Made by a program: the position numbers and the translations under genes. The notes under the pieces are model-generated. The model was not told the DNA's origin. It was given only the letters and a program-made list of their open reading frames with translations, and searched no databases. 7,006 bases of DNA, taken from Acidobacteriaceae bacterium. GTDB taxonomy: Bacteria; Acidobacteriota; Terriglobia; Terriglobales; Acidobacteriaceae. Position 1 is the first letter of the stretch, and each line of letters begins with the position of its first letter. Of this stretch, positions 1 to 5,416 are shown piece after piece. Location: assembly GCA_003165095.1 (NCBI GenBank), contig PLSH01000356.1, positions 127 through 7,132 on the forward strand, written 5' to 3'.

Positions 1-743
1 TTGATGCGGCGATAGGTCTTGGCCCTCTCGTTGGTCCAGCTGCGGAAGACGGCGTTGCGGGCCTGGACCAGTTGATCCAGCGGGCCCTGCGGAAAGTCCT
101 TGCCGGTCTCCTTGCGGACCAGCTTCTTGTACTCGGCGATGATCTCTTGCAGGGCGTCGGCCTGCAGTTCGTAGTCGAACTTGGCCTTTTCGCGCTTTTT
201 GATGGCGTCGAAGATATGCTCGAACTTCTTCTTCTCGATATCCAGAACCACGTCGCCGAACATCTGGATCAGGCGGCGATAGGAGTCATAAGCAAAACGA
301 GGATTGTTGCTGAGCTTGGCCAGCGCTTCGACGGCCTTGTCGTTGAGGCCGAGATTCAGAATGGTGTCCATCATGCCGGGCATCGAGAACTTGGCGCCGG
401 AGCGGACTGAAACCAGCAGCGGATTTGCGCCTGCGCCCAGCTTCTGCCCCTGCAGCTTTTCGAGCTCCTCGAGAGCCGCGAGCATTTCGATGTCGATCTT
501 CGGACTGACTGAGCCGCGCATGTACTCGCGACAGGCCTCGGTCTGAATGGTGAATCCGGGAGGCACGGGAAGCCCGGCATTGGTCATCTCGGCCAGGCCG
601 GCGCCTTTGCCGCCCAGCACATCCTTCATGCGGCCGTTGCCGTCGGCCTTGCCGCCGCCGAAGGAGTACACATACTTGATGGGTGTTTCAGTTGTGCCTG
701 CCTTTTTTTTGGCAGGCGCCTGTTCCAGAACGCCTTGCGTCAT
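1..743 (-). CDS. ppdK: Pyruvate phosphate dikinase, N-terminal part (runs off left edge)
   Basis: PPDK interconverts pyruvate + ATP + Pi and PEP + AMP + PPi in the cytoplasm. The 247 codons visible cover the start of the N-terminal ATP-grasp (nucleotide-binding) domain; the family is about 880-920 aa, so the phosphohistidine and PEP-binding domains lie outside the window. Diagnostic stretches are YVYSFGGGKADG (residues 24-35), LGGKGAGLAEM (43-53), GLPVPPGFTI (57-66) and the highly conserved SVRSGAKFSMPGMMDTILNLG (112-132), with R114 expected to contact nucleotide phosphate. The ATG at 743 has GGAGG at 753-757, nine bases upstream, which supports this start. Residues 1-20 form a low-complexity, lysine-rich leader with an A8 tract. 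No stop occurs before the edge. The gene follows a 358-base gap and probably has its own promoter. The family assignment is very secure; the symbol follows from it. Confidence 0.97.
   Translation of the reverse strand, partial: MTQGVLEQAPAKKKAGTTETPIKYVYSFGGGKADGNGRMKDVLGGKGAGLAEMTNAGLPVPPGFTIQTEACREYMRGSVSPKIDIEMLAALEELEKLQGQKLGAGANPLLVSVRSGAKFSMPGMMDTILNLGLNDKAVEALAKLSNNPRFAYDSYRRLIQMFGDVVLDIEKKKFEHIFDAIKKREKAKFDYELQADALQEIIAEYKKLVRKETGKDFPQGPLDQLVQARNAVFRSWTNERAKTYRRI
696..717 (-). repeat. Perfect inverted repeat with an A8 loop inside the start of ppdK
   Basis: On the coding strand GCCTGCC (717-711) is followed by eight A residues (710-703) and then GGCAGGC (702-696): 7-bp perfect arms with an 8-nt loop, starting 26 bases after the ATG. 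It encodes the A-P-A-K-K-K-A-G part of the leader peptide. The stem is seen directly; any effect on translation, slippage or transcription is inference. Confidence 0.6.
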
Positions 744-1101
744 GGGGTAAAGCCTCCGTCTCTCTGTTTTGCGCTGCGCAGGACTATGAAAGGGCTGGCG
801 AACGGGAGTCTCAGCTCTCGAAATTTCAAGCGTTCAGGCTGAGAAAGTGCGCGACATCCAGACATCCGACTGCGCTTAGCGGCATTCGTCTCACTAATAC
901 AATTAGCGTTCCAAGTATACGATTGCCTGTGCATTTCGTCACATCCGATTCGCCGCAGCCCCGAATTGGAATCCGCAAAGAGGCACGCTTTTCCGCAATC
1001 TGAGATGGAGGAGGGCTGCAAGCCATAGAGGACACGCAGTCAGGCCACGGCCAGTTCCGCGCAGCGCTCGGAATGCGGAGTGGATTTCACATTATGGGAA
1101 G
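744..1101. other. Intergenic gap upstream of ppdK
   Basis: This gap of 358 bases lies between ppdK (start 743) and the exported-protein gene (stop 1102), both on the minus strand. Short open frames cross it on both strands, but none has a recognisable domain or a good ribosome site joined to conserved-looking sequence. It holds the ppdK Shine-Dalgarno (753-757), a candidate minus-strand promoter (914-942), a small inverted repeat CTAAT-ACA-ATTAG at 894-906 next to the predicted transcription start, and a direct repeat GACATCC at 853-859 and 861-867. I see no riboswitch or convincing terminator. Confidence 0.6.
914..942 (-). promoter_or_regulatory. Candidate sigma70-type promoter for ppdK
   Basis: Reading the minus strand, GTGACG (942-937; 4 of 6 to TTGACA), a 17-base spacer, then TATACT (919-914; 5 of 6 to TATAAT). 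Transcription would begin near 907 and leave a leader of about 160 nt before the ppdK ATG. The inverted repeat CTAAT-ACA-ATTAG at 894-906 sits at the predicted start site and could be an operator. Pattern match only. Confidence 0.35.
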
Positions 1102-1635
1102 TCATTTAGGGACTTTACGGAGGCGTTCAAGATCGCTCTGGAGTTCCTTGCGCAAATCGAAGGGCGCGGCCGGATCGGATTGCTCCACGATGTTGTAAAT
1201 GCGCCATTGGCCGTGCTCCGGCGCGAGCGTGATTTCGAGCTTGCGGAGATCATCCTTCGTGCGGCCCTTCGGAGCAGAGAGAGCGAAGAAGACTGCGGCC
1301 TGCGCGCGGGCGGGGCTCTCCATCCGGATCTCGATCTTCAGATCCCGGATTCCATCCCAGTCCTGGCAGCCGCAGTCAGGATCCCAATCAAGGACGCCGA
1401 CGGAGCCGGGACCGTTCGCTTTCTCATCTCCGCGGATGAGGGCTAGAAGCGACGAATGGAAGTAGAGGCTGGCGCGAGGACCACTGAAATCGACACCCTT
1501 GCCGCCATTTTCGTAGTGCTTGTAAGCAAATTGAAGAAAAGCTCTGGCTGAGGCCGCATCCTGCGCTGGAGAGGGAATCGCCGGCGCAAGGAAGGCAATA
1601 AAAATCGCAAATGCAACAGGCAGTCTGAACGGCAT
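1102..1635 (-). CDS. Exported DUF3828-like protein
   Basis: This is a 177-aa protein of unknown function, probably periplasmic. Residues 1-24 look like a Sec signal peptide: R4, a hydrophobic core at about 5-17, then PAIPSPA with likely cleavage after A24. The mature part has an alpha-helical start (ARAFLQFAYKHYENGG), a middle motif DWDPDCGCQDWD (83-94) with paired Cys88/Cys90, an amphipathic strand region (LKIEIRMESPARAQAAVFFAL), and a C-terminal WRIYNIVEQ followed by a charged helix. The order 'helix, central C-x-QDWD, then W-x-I-x-x-I' resembles DUF3828 (YbjP/YqhG type) lipoproteins, but there is no lipobox. The start at 1635 is preferred over the upstream in-frame ATG at 1764 because it places the signal peptide at the N-terminus, has GGAGAG at 1643-1648 with a 7-base spacer, and avoids overlapping the STAS gene. 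The family call is from memory and only moderately sure. Confidence 0.8.
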   Translation of the reverse strand: MPFRLPVAFAIFIAFLAPAIPSPAQDAASARAFLQFAYKHYENGGKGVDFSGPRASLYFHSSLLALIRGDEKANGPGSVGVLDWDPDCGCQDWDGIRDLKIEIRMESPARAQAAVFFALSAPKGRTKDDLRKLEITLAPEHGQWRIYNIVEQSDPAAPFDLRKELQSDLERLRKVPK

Positions 1636-1642
1636 GGACGCG

Positions 1643-1648
1643 CTCTCC
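1643..1648 (-). promoter_or_regulatory. Ribosome binding site that decides the 1635 start
   Basis: GGAGAG on the minus strand, seven bases from the ATG at 1635. It supports the shorter form over an in-frame ATG at 1764, which would add 43 residues ahead of the signal peptide and run into the STAS coding region. Confidence 0.55.
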
Positions 1649-1711
1649 AAAACGCGAATGAATCGAGTCGATTCTACGCTTTGGCGGTGGAGAGGGCGGC
1701 GCGTTTCGCAA

Positions 1712-2074
1712 TCAGGCCGCAGCGAGTTCCAGGCGGAGATCGGATTGCGCATCCGCATCCGCATGGCCTGAAACCAGAATCCGCTCCAGGCCCACTAGCG
1801 ACAGAATCTCTTCCACATGCGGCATGGCGCGGGAGACCGTGAAGCAGTTCCCCGCTTCTGAAGCCATGGAATAAAGCGTAATGAGGGCCGCGATGCCGGC
1901 GGCGTCGATGCGGCGCACCGAGCGCATGTCGAGGATGACCGAGCGGGTGCGCACCAGCGGCCTGAGCCGTTCCAGCAGCGTTTCATCCTGACCCCGCACC
2001 AATTCGGTTGTCTCGCCCGCGATTTCCGCCTCGATGGTCACTGTAATTGCCGTGTTGCCCTGGATCCCGTTCAT
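1712..2074 (-). CDS. STAS-domain protein (anti-sigma-factor antagonist-like), no phospho-serine
   Basis: A 120-aa cytoplasmic single STAS domain. The fold's signature is clear: strand SVILDMRSV (45-53), then RIDAAGIAALITLY (55-68) at the start of the key helix, then a later FTVSRAMPHVEEILSLVGLERIL (78-100) matching the 'hv..iL.ltGl..i' region. In SpoIIAA-type antagonists the site reads D-S-S-G and the serine is phosphorylated by a SpoIIAB/RsbW-type kinase; here it is D57-A58-A59-G60, so that switch is missing. It may be a constitutive antagonist, a partner for another complex, or an MlaB-like subunit. No kinase, phosphatase or sigma factor gene is adjacent. The start at 2074 has AGGAGG at 2080-2085, five bases away. 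The frame stays open far upstream, but that part lies antisense to queG and is not protein-like. The last 15-20 residues (GHADADAQSDLRLELAAA) are a variable tail. It is divergent from queG. Confidence 0.88.
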   Translation of the reverse strand: MNGIQGNTAITVTIEAEIAGETTELVRGQDETLLERLRPLVRTRSVILDMRSVRRIDAAGIAALITLYSMASEAGNCFTVSRAMPHVEEILSLVGLERILVSGHADADAQSDLRLELAAA

Positions 2075-2079
2075 AAAAA

Positions 2080-2085
2080 CCTCCT
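2080..2085 (-). promoter_or_regulatory. Strong ribosome binding site that fixes the STAS start
   Basis: AGGAGG on the minus strand, five T residues before the ATG at 2074. It decides this start against the much longer open frame that extends antisense across queG to about 2839. Confidence 0.75.
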
Positions 2086-2307
2086 GCGCGAATCGTGTTC
2101 GCACCTTCAAAGCTGTTTCTGCAGCCATGCCTGGCCTTGAATGTTGCACGCCGCAGGCCAAAGGCAGCCGCGGGGGAATATGCTGAAAACCAAGGGGAAA
2201 GCAGCCCCTGTGCGTTCCCTGTCGCGTTGCCCGGTGTGCGATTTCAGCTCCGGCGTCCGCAAATGGACAGTAATCTTCTATACGCAAGGGAGGGCGCTTC
2301 CAGTTCC

Positions 2308-3477
2308 ATGTCCAGCCCCGAGCCCAGTTCCGAGCCCAGTTCCGCCGCGAGCCTGGCCCACGGCTCAGCGCGAGCCCAGGCGCTTCAGGTGGGGTTTGAT
2401 GAGGCCGGCCTGGTCGAGCTTCCTTATCCTCAGGAGGCGCGGGACGCAGGCCGGTTTGCGGAGTGGATCGATGCCGGCCGCGCGGGCGCCATGCGCTACC
2501 TCGAGCGCGCAGCCGAAGACGGACGCCTGGTGCGGGCGCGCGTGGCCGTCCCGTTCCCCTGGGCGCGCTCGGCGCTGGTCTGCTTTGCCAACTACAACAG
2601 CGCGCATCCGCGGTCCATCGATGCGGCGCAAAAGGTCGATTCGGGGGGCGCGGGATGGATTGCGCGCTATGCGTGGAGCGGCAAAACCAATGGCGACGGA
2701 ACGCGCCGCCCGAGCGATTATCACAAGGTGCTTCTGAAGCGCCTGAAGGCTCTGGACGCGCGCCTGCACGAGGATTTGGGTCATTTTGAATCAAGAGCTT
2801 ACGTCGACACCGGGCCGGTAGTGGAGCGCGCCCTGGCAACCGCCGCCGGCCTCGGCTGGACAGGCAAAAACACCTGCCTCATCCATCCGAAACTCGGTTC
2901 TTATGGGTTTCTGGCCGTCCTCCTCACCTCAATTCCCGTCCAAAAGAAAAAAGAGCCCCCGGCTCCGGCGCTGACGCCGGACCGGTGTGGAACCTGCCGG
3001 CGCTGCCTCGACGCCTGCCCCACCGGCGCGCTGATTGCGCCCTACCAGATGGATGCGGCGCGGTGCATCTCCTACCTGACCATCGAGCACAAAGGCCCGA
3101 TAAGGGAGGAGCTGGCCGCGGGCATGGGCCGCCAGGTCTTCGGCTGCGATATCTGCCAGGATGTGTGCCCGTGGAATCGCAAAGCGCCCATCACCGTCGA
3201 CCCTGAACTCGAAGCGCGCGCGGAACTCATCAATCCCGCGCTCGAATGGCTGGGCTCTCTTGACGAGCAGTCCTTCGAGCGCCAATTCAACGGCTCGCCG
3301 GTGCGCAGAGCAGGATTTCAGGGGCTGCGGCGCAACGTGGCCATCGCCATGGGCAACAGCGGCCAGAAGCGGTTTTTGCCCTGGCTGGACGCGTGGGCCT
3401 CGGCCGCCGACGAGGGACTGCGCGCGGCGGCGCGATGGGCGCTCGGCAAGCTGAAGGAGGTTGAGCCTCGCTCCTAG
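2308..3477 (+). CDS. queG: Epoxyqueuosine reductase QueG
   Basis: QueG reduces epoxyqueuosine at tRNA wobble position 34 to queuosine, using cobalamin and two [4Fe-4S] clusters. With this start it is 389 aa (E. coli QueG 379). Key regions: YVDTGPVVERALA (165-177) with D167, matching the family's catalytic aspartate motif, then GLGWTGKNTCLIHPKLGS; first ferredoxin motif C227-x2-C230-x2-C233-x3-C237-P; C253 and IEHKGPI; second set GC280DIC283QDVC287PWNRKA; and a helical, HEAT-like C-terminus (GSPVRRAGFQGLRRNVAIAMGN onward). The start is uncertain. ATG 2308 has AAGGGAGGG at 2286-2294 but about 14 bases away; ATG 2263 (+15 aa) has no clear ribosome site; the frame is open from 2095. The first 25 residues are a Ser/Pro/Glu-rich, non-conserved leader. 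An insert of about 11 residues (125-135) sits between W123 and D137-Y138-H139, where many QueG proteins run almost directly from one to the other. No other queuosine gene is nearby. Confidence 0.96.
   Translation: MSSPEPSSEPSSAASLAHGSARAQALQVGFDEAGLVELPYPQEARDAGRFAEWIDAGRAGAMRYLERAAEDGRLVRARVAVPFPWARSALVCFANYNSAHPRSIDAAQKVDSGGAGWIARYAWSGKTNGDGTRRPSDYHKVLLKRLKALDARLHEDLGHFESRAYVDTGPVVERALATAAGLGWTGKNTCLIHPKLGSYGFLAVLLTSIPVQKKKEPPAPALTPDRCGTCRRCLDACPTGALIAPYQMDAARCISYLTIEHKGPIREELAAGMGRQVFGCDICQDVCPWNRKAPITVDPELEARAELINPALEWLGSLDEQSFERQFNGSPVRRAGFQGLRRNVAIAMGNSGQKRFLPWLDAWASAADEGLRAAARWALGKLKEVEPRS
2320..2343. repeat. 12-bp tandem duplication in the queG leader
   Basis: GAGCCCAGTTCC occurs twice head-to-tail (2320-2331 and 2332-2343) and encodes E-P-S-S-E-P-S-S near the N-terminus of QueG. 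Being a multiple of three, the copy number can change without breaking the frame. The repeat is seen directly. Confidence 0.8.
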
Positions 3478-3494
3478 CGGCGGCGGAAAAACCC

Positions 3495-3580
3495 TTGTTC
3501 GGAGGGAGGCGGGGGTTTCAACCCCCGCATAACGCCGGCAAAATCAACGGGGCTTTAGCCCCGGAACAATACTTTCCGGG
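3495..3580. repeat. REP/MITE-like intergenic element with two tight hairpins
   Basis: Two strong palindromes lie 19 bases apart: GCGGGGGTT / AACCCCCGC (arms 3509-3517 and 3520-3528, loop TC) and CGGGGCT / AGCCCCG (3548-3554 and 3557-3563, loop TT). They are enclosed by an imperfect outer inverted repeat, TTGTTCGG (3495-3502) against CCGGAACAA (3561-3569, complement TTGTTCCGG, one bulged base). A third overlapping pair, CCCGGAA (3560-3566) / TTCCGGG (3574-3580), could form an alternative stem. The layout resembles REP/BIME or MITE-type elements; I recall GGGGCT-AAAG-type palindromes as widespread between genes in Acidobacteriota, but cannot verify copies here. It starts 17 bases after the queG stop and could help terminate or protect that transcript, although no T-run follows. 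Confidence 0.75.
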
Positions 3581-3711
3581 CATTTCGCGCCAAATCCGCC
3601 CTTCCTCCTCAGCCTGCTGGAGCATCCCGACGACGAAACCGGAATCCCGCTGTGCGGTTCGCGCCGCTGCCGAAGAGGCTATCCTTGAGGCAGCACTATT
3701 ATTCCGTACTT

Positions 3712-3724
3712 CGCGCGCGCGCGC
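3712..3724. repeat. Alternating CG tract touching the start codon
   Basis: Thirteen bases of alternating C and G lie directly before the ATG at 3725, where a Shine-Dalgarno would normally be. Such purine/pyrimidine alternation can adopt Z-DNA in principle; no function is shown. Confidence 0.6.
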
Positions 3725-4663
3725 ATGGAAAGATTTCTGTTGCCGATTGAAAAGGATGAAATCGCAGCTCATTTGCCTGCCGGCGCGGCCGCGTCGGTTC
3801 GCAGCGCCGGAACCACCGATGTAGTCGACCCGCTGTCCAAATCCAAGTGGTATCGCTGGCGGCGCGACGGCAAGGCGCTGCTCGATTACCTGCTCGACAG
3901 CGAGGTTCACACCTTCGCTTTCAGCGTGGCGGCCAACGCCATCCTCTCCTTCATCCCGTTCATTGTGCTGCTCTACACGCTGGCCCGGTCGGTGTTTAAT
4001 TCGGATGCCATGGTCGGCGTGGTCGGCGACCTGGTGCGCTACTTCTTCCCGTCGAACCAGGATTTTGTGGCCGCAACCCTGGCCGCCGAGGTGCCGCGCC
4101 ATGGCGTGCAGGCCTTCTCGCTGGTCATGATCCTCATCTCCTGCACGGGAATTTTTCTCCCCCTCGAAGTGGCTCTCAACCAGGCGTGGGGCGTGGCCAG
4201 GAGCCGCAATTACCTCTTCAACCAGTTGGTCGCGTTTGGCCTTGCGCTGATGATGGTGGCGTTGGGCATGGCCAGCGTGGTGCTGAATGTAGTCTTGCGC
4301 CAGGGACTCGAGCTTCTCTTCTTTCACCACACTGACAACTTCGTCTATAGCGGGATCAGCGCCATCCTGTTGGCCCTCACCACCGGGGTCGCCGTAATCC
4401 TGTTCCTCTTCACCGTCTACTGGCTGCTGCCCAACCGCAGGGTTCCCGCGCGCCCGGTTCTGCGCACCGCCGTCATCACCGGCATCATCTGGCTGCTGTC
4501 GAAGTTCATTTTCGTCGCCGTGCTCAAGCATCTCGACCTGAAGGCGCTCTACGGCGCATTCTATGTTTCGGTGGGACTGCTTTTCTGGGGCTATATATCG
4601 GGATTGATCCTATTCGCCGGCGCGCAGTTCAGCGTTTCGCGGCTGGGAGACAAGAAGAGATGA
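3725..4663 (+). CDS. YihY/BrkB family inner-membrane protein
   Basis: A 312-aa integral membrane protein of the YihY/virulence factor BrkB family (once labelled ribonuclease BN); its molecular role is not established. Residues 1-40 are a hydrophilic, poorly conserved leader. The family core begins at KWYRWRRDGKALLDYLLDSEVHTFAFSVAANAILSFIPFIVLLYTL. About six helices are visible: roughly 64-86, 128-147, 165-190, 209-235, 246-268 and 279-300. Typical family sequence includes GIFLPLEVALNQAWGVARSRN (142-162), the YWLLPNRRVPARPVLRTA loop (232-249) and the LYGAFYVSVGLLFWGYISGLILFAGAQFS end (275-303). ATG 3725 is the first possible start after an in-frame stop at 3686-3688, with no ATG, GTG or TTG between. 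It has no recognisable Shine-Dalgarno: the 13 bases before it are alternating CG. TATTAT at 3697-3702 could be a -10 box giving a very short leader, but no -35 matches. The gene is convergent with the next one. Confidence 0.92.
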   Translation: MERFLLPIEKDEIAAHLPAGAAASVRSAGTTDVVDPLSKSKWYRWRRDGKALLDYLLDSEVHTFAFSVAANAILSFIPFIVLLYTLARSVFNSDAMVGVVGDLVRYFFPSNQDFVAATLAAEVPRHGVQAFSLVMILISCTGIFLPLEVALNQAWGVARSRNYLFNQLVAFGLALMMVALGMASVVLNVVLRQGLELLFFHHTDNFVYSGISAILLALTTGVAVILFLFTVYWLLPNRRVPARPVLRTAVITGIIWLLSKFIFVAVLKHLDLKALYGAFYVSVGLLFWGYISGLILFAGAQFSVSRLGDKKR

Positions 4664-4747
4664 GTGCTGGGGGTTAGCTTCCTGCTTCCACCTCTTTGGA
4701 TTGCGACGACAGTTTCCCGTTACGCCGACTCCAGACGCAAGAGCAAC

Positions 4748-4763
4748 TACCGGGTAGCCGGTA
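4748..4763. repeat. Small hairpin between convergent genes
   Basis: TACCGG (4748-4753), loop GTAG, CCGGTA (4758-4763): 6-bp perfect arms ending two bases before the minus-strand stop codon at 4766. It could contribute to ending the transcript of the 4766-5260 gene, but no T-run follows on the minus strand, so I do not call it an intrinsic terminator. Confidence 0.4.
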
Positions 4764-4765
4764 AT

Positions 4766-5260
4766 TCACTCTGAATGGTTCGCTCGAAACCAAGTTGCTG
4801 GTCTCCACCACAGGCGTGGAGGGGGGATGCAAACTCTTTCGACATACCACCAATCTTGGAAGTGCGCTGAGTAGTTCTTGCCTCTAGTGTCCACGATGGA
4901 AACGTCGCAGACGTATGGGCTCAGGAGAAAACCATTCGCTCCCGGTCTGCTTCTCCCCAGATCGTATTTCAGCGTGAGGTTAGCAGATTGTACGAGCGAC
5001 CGATCCGACCCGCTGCTCTCTACAAGTTTCCAGAACCAATCCGAATAGCGGCGCGGTACCTCGGATATCGGCTTCTGGAGCAATTCAGTTGGCCTCCCGA
5101 TGCCGGTCGTGAAGTCGATGATCAGAGTGTCCTTGCCCGACTCGCGAGCAAACCTCAATATGTGGCCCATGGTGTAATCGTCGGTCGCGTAGTTCATTAA
5201 GCTCGTGAACGAATGCCCAATGTTGTGAGCGACACCCTTTAGGACCTTGTACCTTGGCAT
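4766..5260 (-). CDS. Hypothetical protein, 164 aa, unrecognised
   Basis: I do not recognise a characterised family. The protein appears soluble: no signal peptide, no membrane helix. Its first part, MPRYKVLKGVAHNIGHSFTS followed by LMNYATDDYTMGHILRFARE, is patterned and could be conserved (a His-containing NIGHSF segment, then an acidic DDY and a helix). The middle contains a strand-like DTLIIDFTTG and WFWKLVESSGSDRSLVQSA; the later part has strand-like LTLKYDLGRS and YVCDVSIVDTRGKNYSAHFQDWWYVERVC, ending in a Trp/Arg/Pro-rich tail. The alternation of strands suggests an alpha/beta or beta-rich fold; that is inference. The ATG at 5260 has GGGGAG at 5274-5279, spacing 13, longer than ideal; the next in-frame ATG is 21 codons in. 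Hand counts over two 60-base lines give about 53-55% GC, at the low end of the range in neighbouring genes (one yihY line is 68%, another 55%). Two palindromes lie just upstream. It is a stand-alone gene, possibly accessory. Confidence 0.75.
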   Translation of the reverse strand: MPRYKVLKGVAHNIGHSFTSLMNYATDDYTMGHILRFARESGKDTLIIDFTTGIGRPTELLQKPISEVPRRYSDWFWKLVESSGSDRSLVQSANLTLKYDLGRSRPGANGFLLSPYVCDVSIVDTRGKNYSAHFQDWWYVERVCIPPPRLWWRPATWFRANHSE

Positions 5261-5278
5261 GACTAAACTTTATCTCCC

Positions 5279-5309
5279 CAGAATGAGATTCTGCATCATT
5301 CGGCCGAAT
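5279..5309. promoter_or_regulatory. Two adjacent palindromes upstream of the unrecognised gene
   Basis: CAGAAT-GAG-ATTCTG (5279-5293, 6-bp arms) and the perfect 12-bp palindrome ATTCGGCCGAAT (5298-5309) lie 18 to 49 bases before the ATG at 5260, four bases apart. This is where operator sites or a leader hairpin would fall. A weak minus-strand promoter overlaps them: TTGGAT, 17-base spacer, AATGAT (3 of 6 and 4 of 6 matches). The palindromes are seen; regulatory function is inference. Confidence 0.4.
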
Positions 5310-5362
5310 TGTCGCCAATCCAAACAGAACCCCTTTTGCCGCACTCTGTCCGAGTAGCCCCC

Positions 5363-5393
5363 AGCTAAAAGCTAAGAGCTGAGAGCTAACAGC
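5363..5393. repeat. Heptamer tandem repeat, consensus AGCTRAN
   Basis: Four consecutive 7-base units: AGCTAAA (5363), AGCTAAG (5370), AGCTGAG (5377), AGCTAAC (5384), then a partial AGC. It lies 24 bases downstream of the stop of the lipoprotein gene (both strands read similarly because AGCT is self-complementary). Short heptameric repeats like this occur between genes in several phyla; the exact unit is what I see here. Confidence 0.75.
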
Positions 5394-5416
5394 CGACTCG
5401 CCGACCCGCTGCCCCG

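Noticed and set aside
740..1035. Small open frames on both strands in the gap before ppdK
   Set aside because: They are overlapping in several frames, show no conserved-looking sequence or convincing ribosome site, and one overlaps the ppdK start and leader.
2075..2839. A long minus-strand open frame extending the STAS gene upstream across queG
   Set aside because: It is antisense to queG, rich in Arg/Pro/Ala as GC-rich shadow frames are, and the strong AGGAGG before the ATG at 2074 marks the real start.
3579..3688. Possible coding remnant (reading S-L-L-E-H-P-D-D-E-T-G-I-P-L-C-G ... stop at 3686) between the repeat element and yihY
   Set aside because: It looks mildly protein-like but has no start codon, follows directly from the repeat, and matches nothing I recognise; too short to call a pseudogene.
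3518..4531. A 337-residue minus-strand open frame opposite yihY
   Set aside because: Composition (runs of His, Gln, Asp, Glu, Gly) is typical of the antisense of a membrane-protein gene; the plus strand encodes a clear YihY family protein.
4748..4763. Intrinsic terminator between the convergent genes
   Set aside because: The 6-bp hairpin is real but is not followed by a T-run on either strand.
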